Source: Cellulosilyticum sp. I15G10I2 (GTDB lineage Bacteria > Bacillota > Clostridia > Lachnospirales > Cellulosilyticaceae). From it: 64,000 nt of DNA. Of the stretch, positions 25,512-33,945 are shown piece by piece; the stretch's first letter is position 1; each line of letters begins with the position of its first letter. The position numbers and the translations under genes were made by a program. The stretch covers positions 84,097-148,096 of the forward strand of contig NZ_FMMP01000019.1 in assembly GCF_900095725.1 (NCBI RefSeq), given 5' to 3'. The notes beneath the pieces were generated by a model that was given only the letters and a program-made list of their open reading frames with translations, made no database searches and had not been told where the DNA came from.

Positions 25512-25761
25512 GGTTTTTACAGATATTGCATGGGATGAATACCTTTATTGGCAGAGAGAAGATAAAAAGATTATTAAAAGAATTAATGAGCTAATCAAAG
25601 ATATTGAAAGAAATGGTAATGAAGGGAAAGGTAAACCGGAACCTCTTAAATATGAGCTTACAGGCTATTGGAGCAGGCGTATTACAGATGAACATAGGCT
25701 TATTTATAGTATTGATGATACGAATCTATACATTGTAAAATGCAGAGGGCATTACAAATAA
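25504..25761 (+). CDS. yoeB: YoeB-family mRNA interferase toxin
   Basis: An 85-residue ribosome-dependent endoribonuclease of the Txe/YoeB family. It shows WDEYLYWQREDKKIIKRINE, GKPEPLKYELTGYWSRRI, DEHRLIYSI and the terminal CRGHYK. By family, E at about 48, R around 67 and the C-terminal H83-Y84 form the active site, and all are present. It is a complete toxin paired with the intact YefM antitoxin. The pair can stabilise the surrounding island. An ssrA-type repeat with a 19-bp hairpin follows. Confidence 0.9.
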   Translation: MNKVFTDIAWDEYLYWQREDKKIIKRINELIKDIERNGNEGKGKPEPLKYELTGYWSRRITDEHRLIYSIDDTNLYIVKCRGHYK

Positions 25762-25787
25762 AGTTTTTAAAATAAATATATAAATAG

Positions 25788-25869
25788 TGGTGAATAGAAT
25801 TATAATGATTCATCTCCGTTAACAAAATCCTAGAAATACTCTAATAAAAGGAGTATTTCTAGGATTTTG
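25788..25869 (+). repeat. ssrA 3'-end-like repeat with hairpin, copy 4
   Basis: GGTGAATAG...TGATTCATCTCC (CATCTCC at 25811-25817), then a perfect 19-bp hairpin (arms 25823-25841 and 25851-25869) ending in TTTTG. The tmRNA-like part is weak; the hairpin also serves as terminator for yefM-yoeB. Confidence 0.5.
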
Positions 25870-25980
25870 GAGTATTAAGGGAAAATTTCTAAAAATGGTA
25901 ACTTTATCATATGAATAAAAATATACTGTTGAACGTTTACGCTACGGAGCCCAACTAAATCCTTATTTAAAGACCTAAGG

Positions 25981-26514
25981 TCATGAAACAAATGCTTCAG
26001 CTGCATCAAGTGTATCAATAGTTGCTTGTCTAGAACGATAAAAATCTCCTAAGAGTAAAGCTTTTTCAACATTGCTGATTGCATACGATAATTGCTCTAA
26101 ATAAAGCAGTTGGTTACTAGTATGATTTAGAGCGTTAAAGAGAAGCAATACATCTCTATTTTGTATGCGGGTAGTTTGCACATGTGATAAATAGTCACGT
26201 AGTTGTCGACGTACAGAATCTATTTCTATATTAATTAAGTTAATACTATGCCTTAGGGAAGGAATATCTCTTATAGGTGAATCAAGTGTAAGCTGAACTA
26301 ATTGAAAAGACCTGTTATGCATAGTTCTTATTTGATTTATATATTCTTGCATAATGCGTTGATGGTCAATAGGAGAGACTGGCTCGGCAGTATCAGGAGC
26401 TACAGGCAGTACTGGGTCAAAGGGTAAAGTGAAAGTAGTTAGTGAAAGATGAGTAAACATGAAAATTAACATAAAAATTGGTATTAATGATTTCAATCTT
26501 TTCGCTTTTTGCAT
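25981..26514 (-). CDS. Putative exported protein, unknown family
   Basis: A 177-residue protein with a basic start (MQKAKRLKSL) and one hydrophobic stretch (IPIFMLIFMFTHLSLTTF, about residues 11-30), which looks like a signal peptide or anchor. A proline-rich linker (LPFDPVLPVAPDTAEPVSP) follows, then about 140 helical residues. No motif was recognised. ATG 26514 follows GAGGTGTTGC; a TTG 12 nt upstream overlaps that site and is less likely. It stands alone on the minus strand beside a phage-type replication gene. Confidence 0.55.
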   Translation of the reverse strand: MQKAKRLKSLIPIFMLIFMFTHLSLTTFTLPFDPVLPVAPDTAEPVSPIDHQRIMQEYINQIRTMHNRSFQLVQLTLDSPIRDIPSLRHSINLINIEIDSVRRQLRDYLSHVQTTRIQNRDVLLLFNALNHTSNQLLYLEQLSYAISNVEKALLLGDFYRSRQATIDTLDAAEAFVS

Positions 26515-26597
26515 GCAACACCTCAAAATATTTTTTTGAAATTAAGTTTAGTATAACATTTTTAACTATAAGATATGTATTTAGAAAAACTTAACGC

Positions 26598-26660
26598 AAT
26601 AGTACTGGGCACTACCCGGTTTTTATTAGAATTTATAAGATGCTTGAAATGCTTTTTTGT
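26598..26660 (+). repeat. Dispersed repeat unit B, copy 2
   Basis: CTGGGCACTACCCGGTTTTT followed by ATTAGAATTTATAAGATGCT resembles 19452-19518. Here it is not associated with an open frame. Confidence 0.5.
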
Positions 26661-26698
26661 GTAAGATAAGGCCTATCACGAGATTTCTTTCATAGACA

Positions 26699-27679
26699 TT
26701 AATCTAAGGCAACAGACATGGTTGAGTATTTAGCAATCTGCCTGTCGATATACTGATCTTCAAGCTTTTCCAACTCTTCAAAATCCCAATAGTGAGAATA
26801 CATAGTTGTAAACTTAGAATGAGGCTTAGGGGCAGAGGGGGTTGATGGTGAAAACTGACTTTGACGGCGGTTATTGGTATAGCAGCCTTCTAAGAGGGCA
26901 ACGAACTTGTCCTCCTGAATAAGCCAATCAAAACTAGCTCGCCATGAGCCTAGACGACCGCTTAGAAAGTCACTGTTTTCAGCTGATAAAAAGGCTTGCT
27001 TAAAGTTTTCAAGCGTTTGTCCCATATCGTACCATAGCTTTTTGAGCAGGGTTTTTCTTTTGGCAGTAAGCAGCGTAAGCTGTGGATAAGAAGGGCAGTA
27101 TTGATTAAAGAGCGCTTTAATTGTTTCATAGGGCACACACACTTTTGTAGGATGTGTGTCTTTTACTGATGTTAATAATTTGTTGTATTCTACTGATAAT
27201 GGAGATGAAGTTTTTGGATTTGCGGGGATTATGATTTGTGGTGTGCGTAGAACATCTTCTGTGTTTTCGGTGCTTTTCTCTTCAGAATATAAGATTTTGT
27301 TTGAGTCATCATCAAATAGTTCACTTAATTTAGCGTCATTTCGAATATAGTATGTTAGTCCTTTGATGCGGTCGTAGTAGGAAGCGTAGTACTTGCCGTT
27401 AAAGAGATCTTTGCTTTCTTTAAAGGCTTTTTTAGATGTATAAACCTTACCAATTTTTGAAAAAGCCGTGCGGAATTCTTGTTTGCTAAAGCCGAGTTCT
27501 TCTACCCAGCTATCCCCTTGTTTGTAGAGCTCATGCTCACAACTATCTAGAAATTTATAAAACTTACCTCCTGTCATTTTTGCAAACCAATATTCGAGTT
27601 GTAATAAAAGAATAGTTGCATTGATGCTGCCTGTTATTTGATTAAGTTCTGGACAATATTTGAGATGTTTCATAGACAT
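26699..27679 (-). CDS. Phage/mobile-element replication (replisome-organiser-like) protein
   Basis: A 326-residue protein. The N-terminal 110 residues look like the winged-helix initiator fold of mobile-element replication proteins (ATILLLQLEYWFAKM, then GDSWVEELGFSKQEFRTAF). The C-terminal part contains SWRASFDWLIQEDKFVALLEG, which closely recalls the 'F.ASFDWL....NF..VLEGNY' tail of phage DnaD/O-like proteins. It probably loads replication factors on an element's origin. The ribosome site AAGGAGAG lies upstream on the minus strand. No other phage genes are near, so this is likely a leftover of an integrated element. Confidence 0.62.
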   Translation of the reverse strand: MSMKHLKYCPELNQITGSINATILLLQLEYWFAKMTGGKFYKFLDSCEHELYKQGDSWVEELGFSKQEFRTAFSKIGKVYTSKKAFKESKDLFNGKYYASYYDRIKGLTYYIRNDAKLSELFDDDSNKILYSEEKSTENTEDVLRTPQIIIPANPKTSSPLSVEYNKLLTSVKDTHPTKVCVPYETIKALFNQYCPSYPQLTLLTAKRKTLLKKLWYDMGQTLENFKQAFLSAENSDFLSGRLGSWRASFDWLIQEDKFVALLEGCYTNNRRQSQFSPSTPSAPKPHSKFTTMYSHYWDFEELEKLEDQYIDRQIAKYSTMSVALD

Positions 27680-28011
27680 AGTATCGTTCTCTCCTTTAAA
27701 CTTTCTGGATATTTATCTTCTTAATATGATATATGTCTTGAAAAGGAAGATTCCCTAAACAATAGTGTACTCAATTTAAGTTTTTGTTTGAATAGTATGA
27801 TAAAAATAATAAAACCTGTTATAATAAGGGGAAATAGGGCTAAAATTTTGATAGTCTAGCAATAATACAAGAATAAAAACATAAAATTAGATTGTTAAAG
27901 AAGAAATCAATCATGGTTCATAATGAATGGCAAAAATATAAATATTTCTGTCGAGAATTTTAGTAGGATTTTAAGCGCTACAGATGCCAAGTATATCAAT
28001 TAGTGAATTTA
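27680..28011. other. AT-rich gap before the helicase remnant
   Basis: No open frame, hairpin or promoter of note was seen. The right part may contain further decayed helicase sequence, but I could not align it. Confidence 0.3.
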
Positions 28012-28302
28012 ATGTCTAAAAAAGATTTTGAGGTTATTGTTTTATTAGAGGAGCTAAAAACAAGTGAGAGAAAAGAAGCTATTAGAAAAATTAGAGTACT
28101 CAAAGAAGATGAGTGATTTGTAATCGTTGCTACAGGAAAGATGAGTGGTGAAGCTTTTGATGAAGACAGACTAGATACATTATTTATGGCAATGTCGATT
28201 GCATGGAAGGGCACAATTACTCAGTATGTAGGAAGACTACACAGAAACTTCCAGGGAAAAGAAGAAGTTTTAATCTATGAGACTATGATGAAAATTCATT
28301 GA
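28012..28302 (+). pseudogene. Remnant of a DEAD/DEAH-type (restriction-like) helicase
   Basis: The + frame reads MSKKDFEVIVLLEELKTSER and onward to an in-frame TGA at 28114-28116, then continues FVIVATGKMSGEAFDEDRL, DTLFMAMSIAWKGTITQYVG and RLHRNFQGKEEVLIYE to TGA 28300-28302. The second part contains helicase motifs V (VATGKMSGEAFD) and VI (QYVGRLHR) of SF2 enzymes. The N-terminal two thirds of any helicase are absent. This is a decayed fragment, probably of a restriction or defence helicase. Confidence 0.7.
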
Positions 28303-28389
28303 TCCGAATTTAGGATGAGGAATTAGCTGCTGAGCTGGTTGTGTGATTGTAGAATTAAGATAATAATTGAAAGAGAGGTACTGTCCTAA

Positions 28390-29391
28390 ATGAATGATAT
28401 CACAAAGGATTTTATAGGTGTTGTTGAGCTAATAAAGAATGCAAGGGAAAATGCCATTCGTAAGGTGAATGAAGAACTCATCCTACTTTATTGGAACATC
28501 GGTAAATATATTTCAGAGCAACTTGAAAGTCAAAAGTGGGGGAGCTCATATGTAGATGATTTAGCTTCGTATATTGCTTAGAATTATCCTGAAATAAAGG
28601 GATTCAACCGAAGAGGCCTTTATAGAATGAAGCAGTTTTACGAAGCATACAAAAATAATAAGTTTGTGTCACCACTGGTGACACAAATAAGTTGGACAAA
28701 CCATCTATTGATTTTGTCTAGCACGAAAACAGATGAAGAAAAAGAGTTTTACATTAAATTATGTCTGAAAGAAAAATATTCAAAAAGAGAGCTCCAAAGA
28801 CAGCTCGATAGTGGATATTTTGAAAGATATATGCTCTCGACTGAAAAATTAGAGCCCATGCCTGCTGTAAATGCTATCAAAAGCAACTTTTTAGACACTT
28901 ATGTCCTTGAATTTTTGAGTTTGCCTGAAAAATTTTCTGAGAACGAGTTAAAAAAAGCAATCATAGCTAACTTGAAGAATTTTATCCTTGAGATTGGCAA
29001 AGATTTTACTTATGTTGGTGAAGAGTATAGAGTGATGGTTGGAAACAGTGATTATTATATTGATTTGTTGTTCTATCACCGCGGATTGGCTTGTTTAGTG
29101 GCCTTTGAACTGAAAATTGGCGCATTTAAACCAGAGCACATTGGGAAAATGAATTTTTATCTTGAAGCACTTGATCGAGAACATAAAAAGAATAATGAGA
29201 ATCCAAGTGTCGGCGTTATCCTCTGTGCAAGTAAAGAAGATGAAGTCGTTGAATTTGCTTTATCAAGAAGTTTGTCGCCGACACTAATATCAGAGTATAC
29301 TTTGAAACTCATTGATAAGAAACTTTTAAGACAAAAACTTCATGAGTTAACTGAAATGGCTGATTTTAAGCAGATTGAGAATGAAGAATAA
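28390..29391 (+). pseudogene. YhcG/DUF1016 PD-(D/E)XK nuclease gene with an internal amber codon
   Basis: Reading through TAG at 28579-28581 gives one 333-residue YhcG-family protein: N-terminal helical domain (ELILLYWNIGKYISEQL, WGSSYVDDLASYIA, then after the stop NYPEIKGFNRRGLYRMKQF) and C-terminal nuclease domain with YIDLLFYHRGLACLVAFELK (D and E-x-K of PD-(D/E)XK). The frame is unbroken on both sides of the stop. ATG 28627 could restart translation of the nuclease part. Family members often sit in restriction loci, which fits the helicase remnant just upstream. It is likely inactivated by one point mutation unless the amber codon is suppressed. Confidence 0.8.
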
Positions 29392-29514
29392 ATTATTATA
29401 TTAATTAAAATGGAAAATCAAATTTGACAGACACTGTCTGTTGTATGCTATAAGATGCTTACTAAATAGCCAAGAACGCGAACATTAAGGAGAAGTGCTT
29501 GAAGATATGAGTAA

Positions 29515-29784
29515 AAGGAGAAATATTTAAAAGGTTATTTGATTTATAAAACAGGTATGCTGCAAGAAGGACATAGCTTAATCAAGCTTTGTAAAAAAGC
29601 AAGTATACATAATACTGAATTTAGGAAGTTTATTAAAGATTGTGCGTTCTTAAATGGCTATTATATAGAAACAAGATATCCAGCAGAAGATCCTCTTATT
29701 GCAGAAGAGGAAGATGTAAAAGAAGGTATGAAGTTTGCAGAGTCATTTGTTAAATTTATTAAGGATGAAATAGTAAAGCAATAG
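29515..29784 (+). pseudogene. HEPN-domain protein, C-terminal fragment
   Basis: The frame opens after a TAA at 29512 without a normal start (KEKYLKGYLIYKTGMLQEGH, a TTG at 29539 is the only candidate) and continues SLIKLCKKASIHNTEFRKF then GYYIETRYPAEDPLIAEEE. This matches the second half of HEPN proteins, the RNase partner of MNT nucleotidyltransferases. The N-terminal helices and the MNT gene are absent. It is probably the remnant of a HEPN-MNT pair, followed at once by an ssrA-type repeat. Confidence 0.6.
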
Positions 29785-29811
29785 AGTGAGATGGCATAAT
29801 GTGTGATTATA

Positions 29812-29880
29812 GAGTAATCAGCCTCACCACCATGATTATAACCCACGAATTTCTAACAAGTTAGTTAGAATTCGTGGGTT
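29812..29880 (+). repeat. ssrA 3'-end-like repeat with hairpin, copy 5
   Basis: CCTCACCACCATGATTATAA, then AACCCACGAATT (29840-29851) / AATTCGTGGGTT (29869-29880), arms identical to those after ssrA, with interior TCTAACAAGTTAGTTAG. Similarity seems to continue past the hairpin (TTTGTATTTTAG). This is the best match to the ssrA flank. Confidence 0.75.
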
Positions 29881-29969
29881 CTTTGTATTTTAGCTTACTA
29901 AATTAGACATGAAATATTTACTAATTTCAAAGAGCGCATAAGGCTGATGGTCCAAGTGCTTGATTATCT

Positions 29970-30827
29970 TTAATTCTTATACTTCGCGATGAACCACTCA
30001 ATAAGACTTCGTGAAATGCTGAGAGGACCAGGGATATTAGGAAGCTCATGGGCACCAAACCACCTGGCATCTGAGATCTCATTTTCGTCTATTTTGATCT
30101 CTCCGCTTGCATGTTCTGCTGTAAAGGCAATCATAAGAGAATTGGGAAATGGCCAGGGTTGACTGCCAAAATACTCTATGTTTTTTATTTCTATACCCAC
30201 TTCTTCGCGTACTTCCCTTTTTATACATTCCTCTAGGGTTTCACCAGCTTCCACGAAACCTGCTAGTACGCTGTACATAGTTGTGGTGAAGTTTGTGTTG
30301 CTGGCAAGAAGAAGTTTGTCGCCTTTAGTAACGGCTACTATAACTGCTGGAGACAAGCGTGGGTAGGAGGTATGACCACATGCTGGACATACTTTAGCGT
30401 GCTCATCAGCCTTTGTAAGAGTAGCTTTACCACAAACACCACAGAATCTATGGGTTTCATCCCATGAAATGATTTGGACTGCGCGGAAAGCTGCTTGGAG
30501 CATGGTGTTATCTATTTGGCTATTTAATACTCTAAGTCCTATAAATTCCATGTCATTAGGAATGACATGATCTTCGGGAAATCTTGCCACATAGCAGGGA
30601 AGATCATCTAGGCTGCCTATGTAGAATTTATTACTTATATTAATTTCCCAATTTAAAATATCTGCAGATGTGGGAATAGTAAATTCTTTATCGCGTTTTT
30701 TTACAAGGATATTATTTTGTTGAAAGAGAAAAATATAAAATAGTTTATTTTGACTTCTGGGAGTAGTGCTTCCAAGGATAAAGTTCATAATTAATACCTG
30801 TGCTTTCTGTATACTTGTAAATACCAT
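29970..30827 (-). CDS. nudC: NADH pyrophosphatase (Nudix, NudC type)
   Basis: A 285-residue Nudix hydrolase that splits NAD(H), and possibly NAD-capped RNA, into nucleotide products. The zinc ribbon is intact (FCGVCGK ... VCPACGHTSYPRLSP), followed by the Nudix box GX5EX7REUXEEXGU as GFVEAGETLEECIKREVREE-VGI and the NudC-specific SQPWPFPNSLM. The start is uncertain: ATG 30827 has no clear ribosome site and ATG 30788 (MNFILGSTTPRS) is an alternative. It is a single gene on the minus strand, with housekeeping-like composition, just outside the best ssrA-type repeat. Confidence 0.92.
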   Translation of the reverse strand: MVFTSIQKAQVLIMNFILGSTTPRSQNKLFYIFLFQQNNILVKKRDKEFTIPTSADILNWEINISNKFYIGSLDDLPCYVARFPEDHVIPNDMEFIGLRVLNSQIDNTMLQAAFRAVQIISWDETHRFCGVCGKATLTKADEHAKVCPACGHTSYPRLSPAVIVAVTKGDKLLLASNTNFTTTMYSVLAGFVEAGETLEECIKREVREEVGIEIKNIEYFGSQPWPFPNSLMIAFTAEHASGEIKIDENEISDARWFGAHELPNIPGPLSISRSLIEWFIAKYKN

Positions 30828-31200
30828 TACAGATTCTATTATAACATGACATGCTATAATATCGGTTAATTATATCTGTTCCTGACGGATTTTCCGTTCT
30901 ATGATTTGTACAATCATTTATTCATCTTCTACTTTCCACACAGGAAATTCCTACGTATTCGGAAGACTCTAGGCTATGCCGGAAGTTTTAATTGGGGAGA
31001 TAGTTGAATGTGATAGCGTAAGCCATTAGCATAAATGAGCTACAAATTTTGTTAGTATATTATCTAGAATATATTGACAATATTAAAAAAAAAGTATATA
31101 ACTTACTTAAGTGGTTAATTGGTTAACTAACTAACCGAATAGGTGTGCGGCGTTTAATAATAGGGATAAGTCTAGAGGCAGATAAAGTGAGGTGAAGACA
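30828..31200. other. Intergenic region with the GntR/ABC operon promoter
   Basis: Apart from the promoter and operator at 31074-31136, no feature was recognised. A short dyad GGAAATTCCTACG-like segment lies near 30940-30990 without clear meaning. Confidence 0.4.
31074..31136 (+). promoter_or_regulatory. Promoter and putative GntR operator of the ABC operon
   Basis: TTGACA (31074-31079), a 17-nt spacer and TATAAC (31097-31102) form a good sigma-A promoter. Just downstream, 31113-31136 is a 24-bp dyad (GGTTAATTGGTT / AACTAACTAACC, 20 of 24 positions symmetric) that overlaps the expected start region and is a likely site for the encoded GntR repressor. Confidence 0.65.
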
Positions 31201-31575
31201 GTGAAATATATATTAAATGATGAAGAACCTATTTATATTCAAATTGCTAGAGGAATAGAAGATGAGATTCTACAAGGAGGCATTCTAGAGGAAACGCAAA
31301 TTCCATCAACCAATGAATTTTCAAGGATCTATCAAATTAATCCAGCGACAGTATTAAAAGGGATTAATCTCCTTGTGGACCGTAGTATCTTATATAAAAA
31401 GAGGGGGATTGGCATGTTTGTAGGTACAGGCGCTATGGAAGCGATAAAAGAAGCAAGAAAAGAGAGTTTTAAGCAAGTTGTTATTGCTAATCTTTTTCAA
31501 GAAGCAAAGAAACTCGGGATTAGTAAACAAGATTTAATTGAGATGATCCAAAATAGTAAGGAGGTGGTGGAATAA
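31201..31575 (+). CDS. GntR-family regulator, YtrA subfamily
   Basis: A 124-residue short GntR-type repressor. The winged helix is clear (PIYIQIARGIEDEILQGGIL, PSTNEFSRIYQINPATVLKG, then YKKRGIGMFV), with the short C-terminal helical tail of the YtrA group. Such proteins usually sit first in an operon with ABC transporter genes and respond to cell-wall antibiotics. GTG 31201 lies 6 nt after AGGTG; a GTG 9 nt upstream is within that site. The stop overlaps the next gene's ATG by one base. A dyad under the promoter suggests autoregulation. Confidence 0.9.
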   Translation: MKYILNDEEPIYIQIARGIEDEILQGGILEETQIPSTNEFSRIYQINPATVLKGINLLVDRSILYKKRGIGMFVGTGAMEAIKEARKESFKQVVIANLFQEAKKLGISKQDLIEMIQNSKEVVE

Positions 31576-32492
31576 TGGAAGATTTCGCGGTAAAAATCAA
31601 TCATTTAAATTATGCTTTTCAAGATAAAAAGGTCTTAAAAGATATTTCATTAGCGTTAGAAAGAGATAAAATCTATGGGCTGTTAGGTAAAAATGGGGCT
31701 GGTAAAACAACACTTATTAATCTTTTAGTTAATCAGCTCATTGCCAAGGAGGGGGAAATTGAAATTTTTGGAAAAGACCCTCGTAAAGAAACCGGGGTTT
31801 TAGAAAAAGTATGTGTCATAAGAGAAGGGGAGTTTTATGCACCCTATATGAAGGTTAAAGCTATTTTTGAGCTTTATAGCAGGTTTTATCCACTTTATGA
31901 TAAGTTTCTAGAGCAAAAATTAGTGGAACTTTTTGAGCTACCTGTTAATAAACCTTATCAAAAGTTTTCTAGAGGGATGAAAACCTTAGTATTTAATATT
32001 ATTGGCCTTTGTACACATGCCGAGCTCACTCTTTTTGATGAACCAACCTTAGGATTAGATGCCGTCAATAGAGAGCAGTTTTATACTATTTTATTAGAAG
32101 AATATGCTAAAAATCCCCGTACTATCGTTCTTTCTACCCATCTTATTGACGAGATCGAAAATCTATTAGAGCGCGTCGTTATTATTAATCAAGGGAAAAT
32201 ACTGTTACATGAAGATGTAGAGGAGTTTAAAGCAAAGGGGTTCTATTTAACAGGACTTCAAGAAGCATTTGAAGGGATGCATGCATTAGAAGGCAAGAGA
32301 CTTAAAGAAAGCTTTGGAAAAACCCACGTCTATAGCTATTTGGGAACATTGACAAATGAAGATAAAGAAAAGATTAGAAAAGCAAATATAGAGGTATCGC
32401 CTATGGGGCTTCAAAAGGCTTTTGTAGAGTTAACAAGGGGAAAGGAGCCGGAGTATGAAGGAATTAAAAAGAACCTTGAGTTTCTTAAATGA
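31575..32492 (+). CDS. ABC transporter ATP-binding protein
   Basis: A 305-residue ABC ATPase of the exporter type: Walker A GLLGKNGAGKTTL, a degenerate signature KFSRGMKTL in place of LSGGQ, Walker B LTLFDEPTLGLD, and switch histidine LSTHLIDEIENLL. The C-terminal extension of about 90 residues is typical of YtrB/BcrA-like subunits. It is translationally coupled at both ends: it overlaps the GntR stop by 1 nt and the following permease start by 38 nt. It powers the two membrane subunits encoded next. The substrate is unknown; a role in envelope stress or antibiotic export is inferred from the YtrA-type regulator. Confidence 0.9.
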   Translation: MEDFAVKINHLNYAFQDKKVLKDISLALERDKIYGLLGKNGAGKTTLINLLVNQLIAKEGEIEIFGKDPRKETGVLEKVCVIREGEFYAPYMKVKAIFELYSRFYPLYDKFLEQKLVELFELPVNKPYQKFSRGMKTLVFNIIGLCTHAELTLFDEPTLGLDAVNREQFYTILLEEYAKNPRTIVLSTHLIDEIENLLERVVIINQGKILLHEDVEEFKAKGFYLTGLQEAFEGMHALEGKRLKESFGKTHVYSYLGTLTNEDKEKIRKANIEVSPMGLQKAFVELTRGKEPEYEGIKKNLEFLK

Positions 32493-33165
32493 TACGTGTA
32501 AAAAAGAGTATTATAAGGTTTTATGGATTGTGGTGATAGTAGATTGTATTGAAATACTTGCAAAGGCTCAAATTTATTATTCTAAGAAAAGAGAATATAT
32601 AACATGCTGCCTGCATGATAATCATATCATCGTGTTACTGCTTGCTGTATTGGGAATGGGCGTTTTATATAGTAGCAGAGAATTTGATGGCTATATGAAG
32701 GTTGCAGCTAAAAGAAAAGAATATCTTAGGGGTTTTTTGATTTACAGCGGCTTATTAAGTTTAGGGATTTTAGTGCTTAATCGAGTAATCACGTTAATCC
32801 TTAGTGCGCTAGTTATTTACATACTAGGTATTCCGGTTGAGTTTTTTTCTTCGGTAGACTTTGCTAAGGAGTGGGTTATTTATTTATGGGGTATGAATTT
32901 AGGTTTTTTTATAGGAGCTGTCTTTTATCGTATGCGCAAAAGAACCTTTTGGGTTATGAGCTTTATGGCAGGATATGTGCTGGTACGCATAGCCATGGGT
33001 GGTTATTTCTTGGGAATGAACATGGAAGAGGTGCACCAAGGTATATGGAAAATAGTTGAGCATTTTAAAGGAATAGGTCTTTTGTTTGTTTCAGTTTTTA
33101 TGCTGGGCAGTGTGCTCCTTTTAAGAAAGGCACCTATTAAGACTTATGCCCATGATATGTTATAA
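32455..33165 (+). CDS. ABC transporter permease subunit (first of two paralogues)
   Basis: A 236-residue membrane protein with about six hydrophobic segments (first near residues 24-38, last near 207-222). It begins MKELKRTLSFLNDTCKKEYY inside the ATPase gene, with AAGGAGCCGG ahead of the ATG. It ends in the sequence KAPIKTYAHDML, almost the same as the next gene's end, and both share a GxxFYRMRKR / GALFYRFKR step, so the two are diverged copies. Probably half of the transport channel. No substrate clue. Confidence 0.8.
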   Translation: MKELKRTLSFLNDTCKKEYYKVLWIVVIVDCIEILAKAQIYYSKKREYITCCLHDNHIIVLLLAVLGMGVLYSSREFDGYMKVAAKRKEYLRGFLIYSGLLSLGILVLNRVITLILSALVIYILGIPVEFFSSVDFAKEWVIYLWGMNLGFFIGAVFYRMRKRTFWVMSFMAGYVLVRIAMGGYFLGMNMEEVHQGIWKIVEHFKGIGLLFVSVFMLGSVLLLRKAPIKTYAHDML

Positions 33166-33181
33166 AAAAGGGGGCGATGAG

Positions 33182-33904
33182 ATGCAAAATAAAATGATTT
33201 ATAAAAATTTGAGTGATCAATTTATAAAAAGAACAGGTATTTTGCTCGTTGTTATAAGCGTTTGGCTAGGCATAGATAGCCTTGGAGCTTATAGGGCGTA
33301 CATACAGGCAAAGGGCATAACATATGTGGTTTTTGCTACGCCGTATATTTTAGGGATTAGCTTTTTATTGATTACAGGGTGCTTATATAGCTATTATCAA
33401 TATGAGATTTATTTGAGTATACAAGCAAAACGCCAAACCTATCTAAAAGGTATTATTGTGGTGGGAACCTTAGGCAGTATAGGGTTTATAAGTTTGGTAT
33501 ACGGCCTTGCGCAGGTTGCTACGGCTTTTGCTAGAGTTATTATGCCAAGTGATGTAGTAAAGGATAGTTTTCCATTAAGTATAGAGGGGATGCTTAACTT
33601 ATGGGGGATAGGACTTGTTGCATTTGCATTAGGTTTTTTTGTAGGCGCATTATTTTATAGGTTTAAAAGGGTTACGGCGGTCTGTGTTACAAGTACACCG
33701 CTACTTGTCTTTATTATTAGTCTATTATCAAACTATTTATTCGAAAACGATGGAAGTATGTATTTGATGCTTAGTATGATGCTTGTTGTAAAATCCCTAG
33801 TAGGGGGGATTGGACAAATCATCTATATACTCTTATTTTGGATGATGGGTTATCAATTACTTGTTAAGGCACCTATTAAGCAATATGCCCATGACCTCAT
33901 CTGA
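33182..33904 (+). CDS. ABC transporter permease subunit (second paralogue)
   Basis: A 240-residue membrane protein with about six transmembrane segments and the C-terminal sequence VKAPIKQYAHDLI shared with the preceding permease. ATG 33182 follows GGGGGCGATGAG; a longer frame from 33146 would start inside the previous gene without a ribosome site. It most likely pairs with the first permease as a heterodimeric channel with the ATPase above. It is the last gene of the GntR operon; the next gene, a penicillin-binding protein, starts 41 nt later and could be co-transcribed. Confidence 0.8.
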   Translation: MQNKMIYKNLSDQFIKRTGILLVVISVWLGIDSLGAYRAYIQAKGITYVVFATPYILGISFLLITGCLYSYYQYEIYLSIQAKRQTYLKGIIVVGTLGSIGFISLVYGLAQVATAFARVIMPSDVVKDSFPLSIEGMLNLWGIGLVAFALGFFVGALFYRFKRVTAVCVTSTPLLVFIISLLSNYLFENDGSMYLMLSMMLVVKSLVGGIGQIIYILLFWMMGYQLLVKAPIKQYAHDLI

Positions 33905-33945
33905 GTCATAATGTAAATAGGTAAAGAGAAGGGAGATTAAAGCGT

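Noticed and set aside
7926..29880. Intact prophage or integrative element
   Set aside because: Only one phage-type replication gene is present; no integrase, terminase, capsid or conjugation genes were found.
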